Source: Delphinus delphis (lineage: Eukaryota > Chordata > Mammalia > Artiodactyla > Delphinidae). From it: a stretch of 64,000 nucleotides of DNA. The DNA is taken from the NCBI RefSeq assembly GCF_949987515.2, contig NC_082693.1, positions 15,124,994 through 15,188,993 of the forward strand, in the 5' to 3' direction. Within the stretch, counting starts at the first letter, position 1; each line of letters begins with the position of its first letter. The translations under genes were made by a program, and so were the position numbers. Below, piece by piece: positions 35,789 through 47,279 of the stretch. The notes under the pieces were generated by a model. The model was not told the origin of the DNA and made no database searches. It was given only the letters and a program-made list of their open reading frames with translations.

Positions 35789-36384
35789 CTAAAAAAAAGA
35801 AATTTATTAAAACATTTCAAAGATTTCAAATAAACTACTATGTCTATATATTTATTTAATTCTACAACAGTTTCAATAATGTTGATGTCTATTGTCCTGG
35901 CAGAAATATTTGCAATTCATGAAAATCAAAATAAATTCATGCCTTTGTTTGGCAGAGTAATTCACTGTTATTGAAAAGTTAATAATCATTTTTATTAAAC
36001 AATTTTATGTAATTATTCACTCAAAGAAAGAAACAATTGGATAATATATTTCTTTTTGTTCACATCCAAATTAATTTCACTTTGACATAGAGTATATAAA
36101 ATTCCAAAATAAAATGCATCCATTTTTGAAAACAAAAGTATCTTTACCCATTTTGGTTTTTTTCACTTTGGTTTTCACATTAGGAAAGAATTGCACGGAA
36201 GTCATATAAAACTATGTGATGTCATCCAAGTGAATCAAGTTGAATATTTAATAGATCCTCAGGGCTGAAAGGGACCTTAAAGTTACTCAACTCAGCTTCC
36301 AGCTGACCTTCTAACCACCATAGTACCTTTCCCCAAAATTCATTCAATTTCTGTTTGCATCCCTCCATTGAAAGAGAACGTGCA

Positions 36385-36707
36385 GGACTTCCCTGGTGGC
36401 ACAGTGGTTAAGAACCCACCTGCCAATGCAGGGGACACTGGTTCGAGACCTGGTCCAGGAAGATCACACATGCCATGGAGCAACTAAGCCCGTGCGCCAC
36501 AGCTTCTGAAGCCCACACTCCTAGAGCCCATGCTCCTCAGCAAGAGAAGCCACCGCAATGAGAAGCCCGCACACCGCAAAGAAAAGTAGCCCATGCTCAC
36601 TGCAACTAGAGAAAGCCAGAGTGCAGCAACAAAGTCCCAACGCAGCCAAAAATAAATAAATAAAGTTATTAAAAAATAAAACGTATTTGTTCTTCAAAAA
36701 AAAAAAA
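36385..36707 (+). mobile_element. CHR SINE, long form
   Basis: It starts GGACTTCCCTGGTGGCACAG and includes the second part 'caactagagaaagccag' and an AATAAATAAAT/A tail. Flanking duplications are GAAAGAGAACGTGC and GAGAGAGAACTTGC (imperfect). Confidence 0.92.
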
Positions 36708-36793
36708 AGAGAGAGAACTTGCTACCTCCCAATACTTCTGATTATTTCAAATGTTTTCCTTACAAGGAAAGGAAGACAATGTCTATACTTGAA

Positions 36794-36794
36794 G

Positions 36795-36822
<28 letters not shown>
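36794..36822. repeat. (CA)n microsatellite
   Basis: About 14 CA units lie in a PLCZ1 intron. Confidence 0.95.
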
Positions 36823-36826
<4 letters not shown>

Positions 36827-38148
36827 CTGTTTCAGTTTCTATACATATTCTTTATGTTTCTACTTATATTTTTTTACACATTTCTAGTAATTCTATTTAA
36901 ATCACTTAAGATTCAAAACTAATTTACACCATATACCATTGGACACCCCTCAAATTTTTGAACATAGATTTTATGTTTCTCCAAGGTTTTTATTCTTTCA
37001 CTAAGCAGATCCTTTTCCCACAACTATTTCTGCTAATATGGTGACCAGTCATGGAAGAAATGGTTATTGCCTATGTCCACTCTATTTGCTCTTCAGGCTA
37101 GAACAGAATCATTGCCACTCTCATCCTAAAAACTGTTCCTTAGGAAGCATTGTCAGGTAAAAAATTCCAGTTACTGAAGTTAATAGTAATTACAGTTAAT
37201 TTAATTAACACTCAATTTTAGAAGTTATCCTCTCCTTGAGGAAAAGTTCACTTTGAAGCTACTCGTGTGCAAATGCACTTTGTGTGTCTAAGTGTCATGA
37301 TCCCTTATCCAGTCCTAAACTAGATGTCTATCTGTTGATAAAATACGTACTCTTCTGGGTCTTAATTTTTTTCATCTACAAAGCGATAAACATGAATGAT
37401 CACTATGGACCCTTAACATGATTTTGTTACTTCTGAGATTTAGAAATTAAACATGCTATTTTTTCACATAGCATGAGAAATGTGAAAATTAAATAAGAAA
37501 AAATAAGAAAACAACATATAATCTCACCACTCAAATAATAACCCTGATAACCTCTTGGTATATATATATTTCCATTCTTTTGTCATATGTATATACTTAT
37601 TTTTAATTGAATCTTATTGTTTATTCCCTTTTATAAACTTCCATTTTTTAACTTACTAAGATAACATGAAAATCATTCCATTTCAATAATATTCACCTAC
37701 GACATTATTTTTAAATAACTGAAAAGCATTCACACATATGAAAATTTCTGTTTCTGATTTTTCCCTATTATAAACTTAATGATGTTTATTGTTTTTAATG
37801 ATAGACATCCTTGCAGAACATCTTTGCCCAATCATTAATTATTTACTATTAACTTTTGGCACAAGAAGAATATTCTATACTCTTTCCAAAGAAACGCTGA
37901 TGCTATATTTTATGACTCTGCTCTGAACTACCCAGTCCCTTTTCAGATTTTGAGCAAGTGTTTAATATGATGAGAGTGAGAGAATTATAACGACTTTTGC
38001 TGTGCCCAGACGTCCTGTCCCCATGAACAACAACAAAAACCATCTGCTAGTTTCAAAGAATGGAGGCTAGTAAAGTAGGCCATTCATATTCAAACTCTGT
38101 TGACAACAGTTCACAGTAAAAAATATGCTTTATATCACAACCCAACAC

Positions 38149-38168
38149 CACACACACACACACACACA
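38149..38168. repeat. Short (CA)n microsatellite
   Basis: About 10 CA units follow a C-rich, A-rich lead-in. Confidence 0.9.
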
Positions 38169-38402
38169 AAATTGTTTCACAAAACAATACTTATTCTTCC
38201 TGCCTACATCTTCTCCATCCTATTATTTTGTTCTATTCCATTCCATTCTGCTCTGCTCTATTCTTTTAACTGTCATTTAGATCTACTGAATTGACTTTTG
38301 GTCGCAAGCCTCAATTTAAAAAAAAAAAAAAGCCCTATATAGGATCTTTCTAATAGGCAGTTTGAGGAGATAAGCTAAAGCATGCCTCAAAACCCTAGGG
38401 TT

Positions 38403-38597
38403 GGGCTTCCCTGGTGGCGCAGTGATTGAGAGTCCGTCCGCCTGCCAATGCAGGGGACGCAGGTTCGTGCCCTGGTCCGGGAGGATCCCACATGCCGCAG
38501 AGCGGCTGGGCCCGTGAGCCATGGCCGCTGGGCCTACGCATCCCGAGCCTGTGCTCTGCAACGGGAGAGGCCACAACAGTGAGAGGCCAAAAAAAAA
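38403..38597 (+). mobile_element. CHR SINE with perfect target duplication
   Basis: It opens GGGCTTCCCTGGTGGCGCAG and ends in an A tail. AAAACCCTAGGGT lies at 38389-38401 and 38598-38610 without mismatch. A doubled CCGTCCG in the head makes it 4 bases longer there than its relatives. Confidence 0.95.
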
Positions 38598-38796
38598 AAA
38601 ACCCTAGGGTACCAATGGCCAGCCAAATGAGGTTAACCAACAAATATACCAGAATCTGCATTTCCTAATAGCCAACAGCTTTTCTCAAGTCAGTCGCAGG
38701 TGCTGATTTCTCTGCCATAGCACTTCTACATAAGACGGTAGATTGCAATTTTAAAAAGGATATGGAGAGTCACCTGATTCTGATTATTAAGCTAAT

Positions 38797-39321
38797 TGTT
38801 GAGGCACAGGGTAGGCTGCCCCTAAAATGTGCTTCAGTGGCATATTGATTATTTTGAATTAAAGTGACTTAAGAAATGGCCAATGCAAGAGGGACGCTCT
38901 ATCCCTCCTTTCTGTCTCCTTCAAAGCAGGAAATAAATGTCTCATGTGAAAGATGCACTCCCTGCGTCTGAACATAGGACACCCTTCCCACCAAAGACAG
39001 GGAATTCAGGGCTGAGAAGACTGTGAAAACAAACTTTGTGACTTCTTTAATTTACTACCCCAAGCCCAAACGCTGTTTGAATTCTTCACTAATTGGTCAC
39101 CCAAAACCTAAGTTTCTTTGTCCTGTCAATTCCTCACAAATTTATTGTTTCTTTGTCTAAAAAGTATAAAACCTGCTGACTTTGGTCACTTCTTAGGTCC
39201 CATTTATATGAATTAAATTTTGTTTCTTTTTCTCCTGTCAATATGACTTGCGTCAGTTTTATTAGTAGTCCAGCCACAAGAACTCAAGAAGGATAGACGG
39301 AAAAAATTTCCCCTCCTGACA
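38797..39321 (+). mobile_element. Probable solo LTR of an ancient ERV1-type element
   Basis: The stretch starts TGTTGAGGC and ends CTCCTGACA. It has a TATA-like GTATAAAA at about 39166 and a downstream ATTAAA near 39214, the layout of U3, R and U5. No target duplication is evident and no retroviral genes are nearby. The limits are tentative, and the class is inferred from layout only. Confidence 0.4.
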
Positions 39322-39540
39322 GACCATCCCTTTTTAAGTTGATGATATTTCCTGCCATATAAGTCTGAGAAGAAGGTAGCGTCTTCTTCCCATTCTCTTT
39401 CCCTGTTGTGTCTCAGGCTCTACCAAGCAGAATAAACCCACCTCAGATGTAGAGTCAGGAGACAGTGAAAAGAAGATGCAGAGACACATGGTCCCTCTGC
39501 AGGTACACAGCCATCTGGCAGTCTGGCCTGGGTACCATTT

Positions 39541-39753
39541 TTTTTTTTTTTTTTTTTTTTTTGCGGTATGCGGGCCTCTCACTGTTGTGGCCTCTCCCGT
39601 TGTGAAGCACAGGCTCCGGACGCGCAGGCTCAGCGGCCATGGCTCACGGGCCCAGCCGCTCCGCGGCATGTGGGATCCTCCCAGACCGGGGCACGAACCC
39701 ATGTCCCCTGCATCGGCGGGCGGACTCTCAACCACCACGCCACCAGGGAAGCC
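39541..39753 (-). mobile_element. CHR SINE, antisense, young
   Basis: A 22-base poly(T) precedes the antisense SINE body, which ends CACCAGGGAAGCCC. CCTGGGTACCATTT lies at 39527-39540 and again from 39754, a perfect target duplication. The long pure tail suggests recent insertion. Confidence 0.96.
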
Positions 39754-39829
39754 CCTGGGTACCATTTTTTCCTTCTTCTTCACCTTAGAGATACAGCCTC
39801 CCAGTCTATTTAACTCTACCGCTTAGTGC

Positions 39830-40140
39830 CCACCGAGTCCACAAAGTTCACCCTGGCTCCAGTCTCCCCGCCATAAGCCTTTATCATCTCCTCCCTGCAG
39901 ACGGTGTCACCCTTATGCACTAACAGAGGCATCTTTCAGAAACACACAGGGGATCATGTGACTCCTGAGATTTCAATCTTTTCCTACTCACTTTGGATTG
40001 TAGGACAAAGTCCAAGTTCCTTGTAATTTGGCTTTGCCTACCTCTGTAGCCTTGTAGCCACTGCTCTCCCATGTAAACTGCTCACCACAGCCCCTCCCAA
40101 CAAAGTGTCCATACTGGACATTCTCAATCAAAATTTCATG
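39830..40140 (+). repeat. L2-like LINE fragment
   Basis: The L2-like run includes 'tgtaggacaaagtccaagttc' and 'gtaatttggctttgcctacc', which match the order of the L2 ORF2 end. Confidence 0.55.
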
Positions 40141-40335
40141 ACTTAAAATAATGGTTGAGTTCTGTGAAATAAAACTTAATGCGACCTGAGGCATATAACC
40201 CTTTTTAAAATATGTTAAATATGTTGAAATTGTACTAGAATATAGTTTTTGTAAACATCATTGATCAATTTTGACACCTTAAAAGTGAATATAACTTGTT
40301 TAAACACTTCATCTATTTGAATCATAAGAACTTAC

Positions 40336-40483
40336 GTCTCAACTTTGAAAGTTTTCGGGCTTGTGACTCCCCAATAGAGTTACTTTCATTAAATTGTTGA
40401 TACAGTCTTGAATGGTGAAAACTTCTGAACTTCTCAATTTTAGTATAAATAACAAGATCAGATAGGGCCGTAGCTATTTTTAA
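40336..40483 (-). CDS. PLCZ1: PLCZ1 coding exon, start of Y box
   Basis: This 148-base exon starts in phase 0 and ends in phase 1. It encodes [20 protein letters not shown], then [20 protein letters not shown] and [15 protein letters not shown] and the Q---F---S--E motif open the PLC Y half-barrel; the serine of SIGES lies where Y-box residues bind phosphate. The donor is GTAAGT directly after GAGAC, and the acceptor is CCGCAAAG behind a run of ten T's. The reading frame is intact. Confidence 0.96.
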
Positions 40484-41739
40484 CTTTGCGGTGAAAAAAA
40501 AAAGGCAATAATTTCACATATTTGCACTAATCATTTGAAAAATTATTTTTTCAATAAAGAAAATACGCTTTCAAATCAATGATTTTAGTCTCTTCATAAG
40601 ATTATATCCTCAAAAACTATTTGGATTGGGTCAATGTGAATATGTTCTATTATGACAACATTTAATGTCAATTATGAGACAACCTAAACCTAAAATCCCA
40701 ATTAATGTAATAAGTATTGAGGATGGCAATTATTTCTATTTCCTTTATCCCAACGGTCTTAGTTTAGTATCAGGAATTCTACAAATTCAAGAATTTTAGT
40801 CATGAGTAAATATATTTCCAATGTGATCTAACATTTTGGAATAACTTCTGTTGTATAGTACTCTATTGCTCTTCTATAGCCCAGTATCTATACCCTTTGC
40901 ACTTCTGTTAGCCCCTTCCAAAGTGTTCTTCTTTTTTTTTTTTTGGAAAACACTTCTTGCGCATGCTCAATCCATGTGCTTAAGTGTCAGTAACGTGGAC
41001 TGGGCCTGGCTAACCAGAGCTCTGCATTCCCCACAGTAAGTGGCTCAAGGATGTGCACAGCTTGGATCATAGCCAATGTACAAAAAGAATCTGCTTGGTC
41101 AGCTGAGAGATAGATAGGCCTTCCATTGGATTTGAATCTGAAAGCATGTAAAACTGAAGCTTGGCAAAGGCTTGCACCAATATAGGAAAAGTAGGGCCAA
41201 AGTTGGAGAAAGAAATTTCTGTGGACTTTGATACACTTCAACCAAGTCATTCCTGAAATTAGAATCCCTTTCCCTAAACTTTTCATTTCTGTGGACCAAT
41301 TGAATTAATTCACATTTTACTTAAAGCAGCTGAATTAGTTTTGTATCCCTTGCAACCATGTATACCTTCCTTTGTCATGCTAACTTGTATACTTAAAATA
41401 CTATATAATATAAATAGTGCTTTTCTTGTCTCTGACAGTATGATCGCCTTCAGAGCAGATACACTATCTTTTGTACACTGCACAGTGTCTAATACATGAG
41501 AAGGCATAATATTTGTTAGCTGTAGAGAAAAAAATAATCACAAACAGCTAATACAGGAAGAGATGACTTCTAAAACTTCTTGTCCACTGCTAGTTTTTTC
41601 CAAACAAATTTTAAATAACAGACTGAAGTTATTGTAAGTAGGAAAAAGATGTTTCCTCCAAAATGTTTTAAAACTACTCAACAAAACAATAAGACAACTT
41701 TTCAATCACTTGTAAGGCTTTCGCAAAGCCTCATCTCAC
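40484..41739 (-). other. PLCZ1: PLCZ1 intron, nothing recognised
   Basis: This 1.26 kb intron separates the X-Y linker exon from the Y-box exon. It has no identified repeat or RNA gene. Confidence 0.75.
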
Positions 41740-41979
41740 CTTTTTCTTGAAGAGTGGAATTCCGACTGCCCCTTTTGACTCTGCCTCCTTTTCCAAATCA
41801 TCTTGAAAAGCATCCGATGGTTCTGGTCCTTTGGCCTCATTTTCCTCCTCCTCTTGCTCTGCCTCCTCTTCTTCTTCATATTCCTCTACCTGACCATGCT
41901 TATCAGAACCTCTCCTTTCACGGGTTTCCCTTAAAGTTCCTATTTTCTTGTTTCTAACTAATATTTTGAATTTTAATGC
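41740..41979 (-). CDS. PLCZ1: PLCZ1 coding exon, X-Y linker with acidic tract
   Basis: This is exactly 80 codons in phase 0 (visible residues 244-323). It encodes the end of the X side (ALKFKILVRNKKIGTL), a basic stretch (RETRERRGSDKHG), then a glutamate-rich tract at exon codons 32-48 with 13 Glu of 17 (41836-41886), a mixed segment (PSDAFQDDLEKEAESKG), and IPLFKKK before the donor GTGAGA. In PLC zeta the linker is held to tether the enzyme to PIP2 through basic residues near the Y box and is not strictly autoinhibitory as in other PLCs. Here the basic end is modest (KKK plus LK in the next exon). The human linker is shorter, as I recall it. Confidence 0.96.
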
Positions 41980-42254
41980 CTACAGAAACAATTTGAAAGA
42001 AAGATACAATTACACATGCACAGGTAAATTTGCACTTGTCATTGTCATCGAAAAGTCTTTCATCATATTTTCAATTTGCCCACAGCAGTAAGATATGTAA
42101 AAGCTCCATCTTTTTTCCATATTCCTAAAAACCTAATAGAAACCAGTGATATTATTGTATTGACCAAAATTCACCAAAAAATACGCCTGTAATGATTGGG
42201 GCTTTCTTTTCTTTTCTATTTCTTCTACATTCCATAAATTATTACTATGCACAA

Positions 42255-42355
42255 ATTTGAAATACATGAAAATTATATATATATAATTTTCTGTAATTAT
42301 TAAAATTATATAATTTTATATAAATTATTATTTATATAATTATATATATATTTTT
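42255..42355. repeat. AT-rich palindromic segment
   Basis: A perfect 24-bp palindrome spans 42268-42291 (GAAAATTATATA and its complement). It is followed by further A/T inverted repeats to about 42350. Confidence 0.9.
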
Positions 42356-42776
42356 TCAATGTTACAGAAGTTAGAATGTTATAACTTCTGGTAGTGAATG
42401 CTTCAGGTCATCACTCTCTTATCCAACATTAAAAGTATTATATGAGATCAAGTATATAAAAATGTCTATTATAGTATTTGACATCTAATAAAGACTAAAT
42501 TTAAGCTAAAGATTTATAAATCTTCACATTTCAACTGTATTGCATACGAGCATCATCAACTTAATATTTCCTGCCCATCAAAACTAGGAGCATGGCAAAA
42601 TTCACCATCTGGGTCACTGATTCTAAATCCAAAGCCTTCTGGTTCCTTTCTTTCACTTACTTATTTCTGCCCTTTTCAAATATTCATTAATTTAACAAAC
42701 ATATTTAGTAAGTGCCTGGTACATTGTATATAATGTTACTGGGATCTACCCTATGAAGAAAAATTCTTTTCTTTTT

Positions 42777-43067
42777 TTATTATAATGTTTTTATGTATGT
42801 ATTTATTTATTTTTGGCTGTGTTGGGTCTTAGTTGTGACACACGGGATCATTGTTGCAGCATGCAGGACCTATGGTTGTGGCGGACGGGCTTCTCTCTAG
42901 CTGTGGGCTCTGTAGTTGTGGTGCATGGGCTCCAGAGCACATGGGCTCTGTAGTTTGTGGCACGCAGGCTCTCTAGTTGAGGCGCACAGGCTCAGTAGTT
43001 GTAGCACGTGGGCTTAGCTGTCCCGTGGCATGTGGGATCTTACCACTGGACCACCAGGGAAGTCCCT
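42777..43067 (-). mobile_element. CHR SINE, antisense, long and diverged
   Basis: An antisense body ends CACCAGGGAAGTCCC after a TATTTATTTATTTTT tail. Duplications AAAATTCTTTTCTTT and AAAGTTCTTTTCTTT flank it with one mismatch. Confidence 0.9.
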
Positions 43068-44128
43068 AAAGTTCTTTTCTTTGAGGAGCTTTGATTGCCC
43101 TTCTCTTTGTCATCCTCAGGTACCCACTCAAATTATTCCATCATCTTGGGTCTTCTCTCTTTTACCATGACCCTCGTGTTACTAATACAGAGTTTACCAA
43201 AGTGCACTCTGCAACCACAAGTGTCAAAAGCATCACCTGGGGTGCTTGTTAAAAGAAAAGATTTCTGCAATCTACTTCAGAATTAGAGAACCAGAATCTT
43301 GAATTGTGGGACAGAATTATGTCTGTTTAACAAGTCTCCAGGCAATTCTTTTGTATACTGAGGGCTAAGCGCAGTATGAGAAAATGACTTTATCTCTAAT
43401 TTCTCATTTACTCATTGGAAAGCATCTCCTTTACTGTGGAAGCAAAAGCTTTAATGGAAATTATATATCTGAATACTAAAAATTAGATTTATAAATAATA
43501 AGAGGAGGAATTCTATTCCTAGAAAACTGAAATTATTATTATAATTTCCTGAATTAGACCATGACTCTTAGATTTAATCTCTGATGATGTGTTTACAGCA
43601 CTCTGCACAAGCTGTTTAATATTTCTTTTCTGTCATAATTGAACACGTTTAGCCTGTGAGCATTCTCATCAGGTGGAAGAGTTACAGTTTGTCCATTTGT
43701 TCAGTTTATTTTTCTCTGTCTTAATTCTATCATGAGTCCTATACCTCTTGTCCTTAGTGTCATAACACTTTCATCTTTAAATTTTCTACTCATCTAAATA
43801 AAATAAAGAAAAATATAAAGGGGGATATTCAAATATTACAAATATATACTATATCTACCAAAATGATGACATGTCAAAATTAAACTATTGGTTAGGGGTG
43901 TCAAAAAAGAAAAAAGTTCATTTATCACCTGATAAAATTTGGGGTGAGGAGAATGGACCAGCAGACGAAACTGAAGAGTGGCCAGAGAGGAATGAGGAAA
44001 GCCTGAAGAATGTGGTGTTACAGAAGGAAGTGTTTCACGGAAAGGAAGGAGGCATCCATAGCGTTGAATGTTGTCAAGGCAACAAGTCAGAGGAAGGCTG
44101 AAATAGGTCCGTTAGAATTTACTGGTAG

Positions 44129-44414
44129 TGGGTACTTCTATGGTGGTCCAGTGGTAAAGAATCCGCCTTTCAATGCAGGGGACATAGGTTCAATCCCTGG
44201 TTGGGAAACTGAGATCCCACATGACGCGGGGCAACTAAGTGCCACAGCTACAGAGCCCATGTGACCTAGAGCCTGCACTCCACAACTACAGAAGCCCATG
44301 CGCTCCAGTGAAAGACCCCACAAGCCTCAACAAAGATCCCACGTGCTGCAACTAAGACCCGATGCAGCCAAAAAAAAAAAAAAAAAGATAAAGAAAATAA
44401 ATATTAAAAAAAAA
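44129..44414 (+). mobile_element. Older SINE related to CHR
   Basis: The head is variant (TGGTGGTCCAGTGGTAAAGA) with the A-box-like and B-box-like region (GGTTCAATCCCTGG). A second part and an A tail follow. AGAATTTACTGGTAG lies at 44114-44128 and 44415-44429, a perfect duplication. Confidence 0.92.
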
Positions 44415-45077
44415 AGAATTTACTGGTAGGAAAGTGATGAGCACACTGAAATACTTACTTGGTGCACATGGAAGAGGAAGCCTGATTAGGTAGGTTGTGA
44501 GGAGACAAGGAAATGAAAATTTGGGTTGAGAAAGGAAATAATAAAATAAAAAGATAGCTGGAGTAGAAACTGCAATCCTGAGGGTAGGGTGTGGGTGCTT
44601 TTTTTAAACCAAATACTTGAGTATGCTCAACTGAAGATGGTAAGACGTCTGTAGAGACAGGAACATTGAAAAGAGCAGATTAAAAAAAGGGGAACCTGCC
44701 ACCCAGATGCTGAGGTATTGGGCATGAATTCTATTTACAGCCTAGATCTTTGCCTCTTTCTTAGCCTTTGGCCTATAAAACATACGAAATTCCTGTGGTC
44801 TAATATTAACTGACTTGAAATTTTGGACACATGGGACATAACGCACAATTAAAATGTGAATTTTTAGGTATATCTCTATATATTCTCTTTATCAACATGT
44901 ATTCACCTACATGCTCACGGGACTATTTCCTCGGAAACACATTGCAAAGATACACCTCGATAAATAATCAAAACTAAGCATTTGTCATTGATCTCTAGCC
45001 CAGTTTCATAGGCCAATACAATAGTAGCATGTTTTTTTCTCTTTTTCTTAACCTGAGCTTCTCAGACAAAGTGTTAC

Positions 45078-45227
45078 CTCTGGTGAAGGTAATTTGTCTG
45101 GAAAATCATCAAGAGTATCAGAAAGCAAGGCATCTCCAAAAGTAGACTGCAAATTGTCTGCCATCACTTCTTGTTGGGAAGGGGAGCAGTGATTTTCTAA
45201 AGAGAGCACCACTGGGTAGTCAGATGT
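45078..45227 (-). CDS. PLCZ1: PLCZ1 coding exon, end of catalytic X box
   Basis: This is fifty codons in phase 0: [20 protein letters not shown], then [17 protein letters not shown] and [23 protein letters not shown] is the last X-box strand of PLCs and carries the Glu/Asn pair near the catalytic calcium; LPSPE is the standard end of the X domain before the linker. The acceptor is TTTTTTAG and the donor is GTAACA. The sequence is intact. Confidence 0.97.
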
Positions 45228-45429
45228 CTAAAAAATTAACCATTACTACAGTTATTAATCAAAACTCCTCAATAACTTTAATGCAATTTATAGAAGCACT
45301 TAATTTTAAAACATTTCTAATGTTCAGTACCTTCGCAGAATTATTACGTTTTCTTTAAACTGAAAATAGTTTTGAGTCTGACAAAACAGGGAACATTAAA
45401 TCTGTATAAAAAGGAAAATTATTACTATT

Positions 45430-45640
45430 TGCATTAGAAATATAGGAAAAAAAACTGAAGCACCCAACAGTGGGTACTTGTTTAAATAAATTATGGCATA
45501 TCCTTTTAAAGGAATGATATAACTCTGTCACAAAAGAGGTAGAGCTATATATACTCTACAGAAAGTTATCTATGATCCAGTCTTATGAAGAAAAACAAGT
45601 TGCCAAAGAGTGAGATTCTACATTTTTTTTAAACTACATA
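45430..45640 (+). repeat. Possible old L1 3' remnant
   Basis: Short similarity to the ORF2-end region of ancient L1 ('ataaattatggcatatcctt' context). The call is weak. Confidence 0.35.
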
Positions 45641-46077
45641 TATATGTTTAGATATTTTTAGGAAAAACTTTAACCCTGGTAAGTTAAAAAAAGGTTAATT
45701 TTCTACTTTTTCAATTTTAAATTCTTTAATCAAAACTCATTGTTTTATAATTAAAAACAAAGATAAAGATATTTCCAATTTTTAATAATAAAGAGTATCT
45801 AGTAAGTAAAAGTGACTCTACAAAGATATTTTCTGCCCTTAGTCACCACTGTAACTTTTAAATTTGTCACAAAATAGTGAACAGCACTCCTTTTGGGATC
45901 TTATTCAAAATTATTTTCTTTATTTTGTTTCCACATATAATTATCAGGACACAAATTTACCAATTTAGAATAATAAGAAAAGGAATTGCAAGGTCTGCTG
46001 CATTATTACAGACCTTTGATATATATGTCATATGTTACATATATCACATACAATATTATGCCTTATTAATGTATGAG

Positions 46078-46560
46078 TATATTAATTTCTTATGGCTGTT
46101 GTAACAAATTGTCATAAACTTGGTCACATGAAACAACAGATATTCATCTTTTCATAATTCTGGAGGCCAAGATTTTGAAATCAGTCTCACTGGTTAAAAT
46201 GAAATCAGTTTCACTGGCTAAAATTTCAGCAGCTCTAGGGGAAATCTGTTCTTTGCCTTTTCCAGCTGCTGGTGGTTGCCAGCATTCCTTGGCTTGTGGC
46301 CACATCACTCCAATCTCTGCCCCTCATCTTCACATTGCCTCCTCTTCTGTGTGTATTAAATCTCCCTCTACCTCCCACTAATAAGGATACATATGATGGC
46401 ATTTAGGGCCCACCCAGATAATTCAGGATAATCTCTCATCTCAAGATTCTTAACTTCATCACACCTGCAAAGACCCTTTTTCCAAATAATGTAACATTTA
46501 CAATTTTCAGGAATTAGAACCTAATATCTTTGGGGTTCAGCCTAAAAAATGACCTTCTCG
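46078..46560 (-). repeat. Mid-age mammalian dispersed repeat
   Basis: The opening 'ttcttatggctgttgtaaca', then 'attctggaggccaagatt', 'tccttggcttgtggccac' and 'gataatctctcatctcaag' form the familiar series of a common mammalian repeat. The class is not settled. It may be related, in opposite sense, to the copy at 16148. Confidence 0.55.
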
Positions 46561-47279
46561 TAAATACCCATGTACATATATATTGACTCAGTCTAATATT
46601 AAGAGAATAGTGTAAAATTTTTTTCCCAAATATAATAAGTGATTTTGAGACTAGGCAAAGTGAAGGCCTAGCAAATGGATCTCTTGATTAGACCCTGACT
46701 TCACTCACTGGGAAGAACTCATTTTTTTTTTGTCTTCTGTGGTCTTTGGCTCCACCCTCTGGGAAGATCCTCTGGCGTTATCCTCCTTGTTCATATCTAA
46801 AGCATGTGCTGAGGAGTTGGCTTTCCTTAAAGCCAAGCCACTTTTGCAGCTCACTTCCTGACCAAGCATTGTTTTAAGGTTCACCTAACAAGTCAGACTT
46901 ACGTTTGGTTTAGTTTTTAGCAATACAACTTCCTCAAAAACTTCAATTTCATATGTTTGTTTCTAGTAAGTCACATGTGTCAGTAACTATATCCAAAGTT
47001 CTTTCCAAGCCACAGTTATCAAGTCTATTTTATTTCATTGTTCTCTCTTCCCCAAATTAATGGTGACTATATTGAGCAAAAAGTTCAACCTTTGATCTAA
47101 TCTTTGCTGCAAAACTGTGTCACGTTATCCAACTGAGAAGTCTCATTGAGTCTGTTGCTCAAAGCCTTTTTTTCCCATCGCTTACTCTTTGGAGTCTTAG
47201 AAGCTGTAGGGGTTTGTCCATCCTTAAGTCATTTTAATTTTAAGATTGTCTCTATTTCCTTTTATTCCCTCAGTTACCC

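Larger units (their letters stand above)
35789..40335 (-). other. PLCZ1: PLCZ1 intron
   Basis: This 4.5 kb intron contains three SINEs, two CA repeats, a probable LTR and L2-like DNA, listed separately. Nothing was recognised in 35800-36380 or 36850-37480. Positions 37490-37860 look like old antisense L1, but I am not sure. Confidence 0.75.
41980..45077 (-). other. PLCZ1: PLCZ1 intron
   Basis: This 3.1 kb intron has two SINEs and an AT-rich palindromic segment. Positions 43090-43860 and 44430-45060 show nothing I recognise. Confidence 0.75.

Noticed and set aside
39334..39783. 149-codon - strand frame, and similar frames over other SINEs
   Set aside because: These frames are translations of the GC-rich CHR SINE and its poly(A/T); the same peptide texts recur at each SINE.
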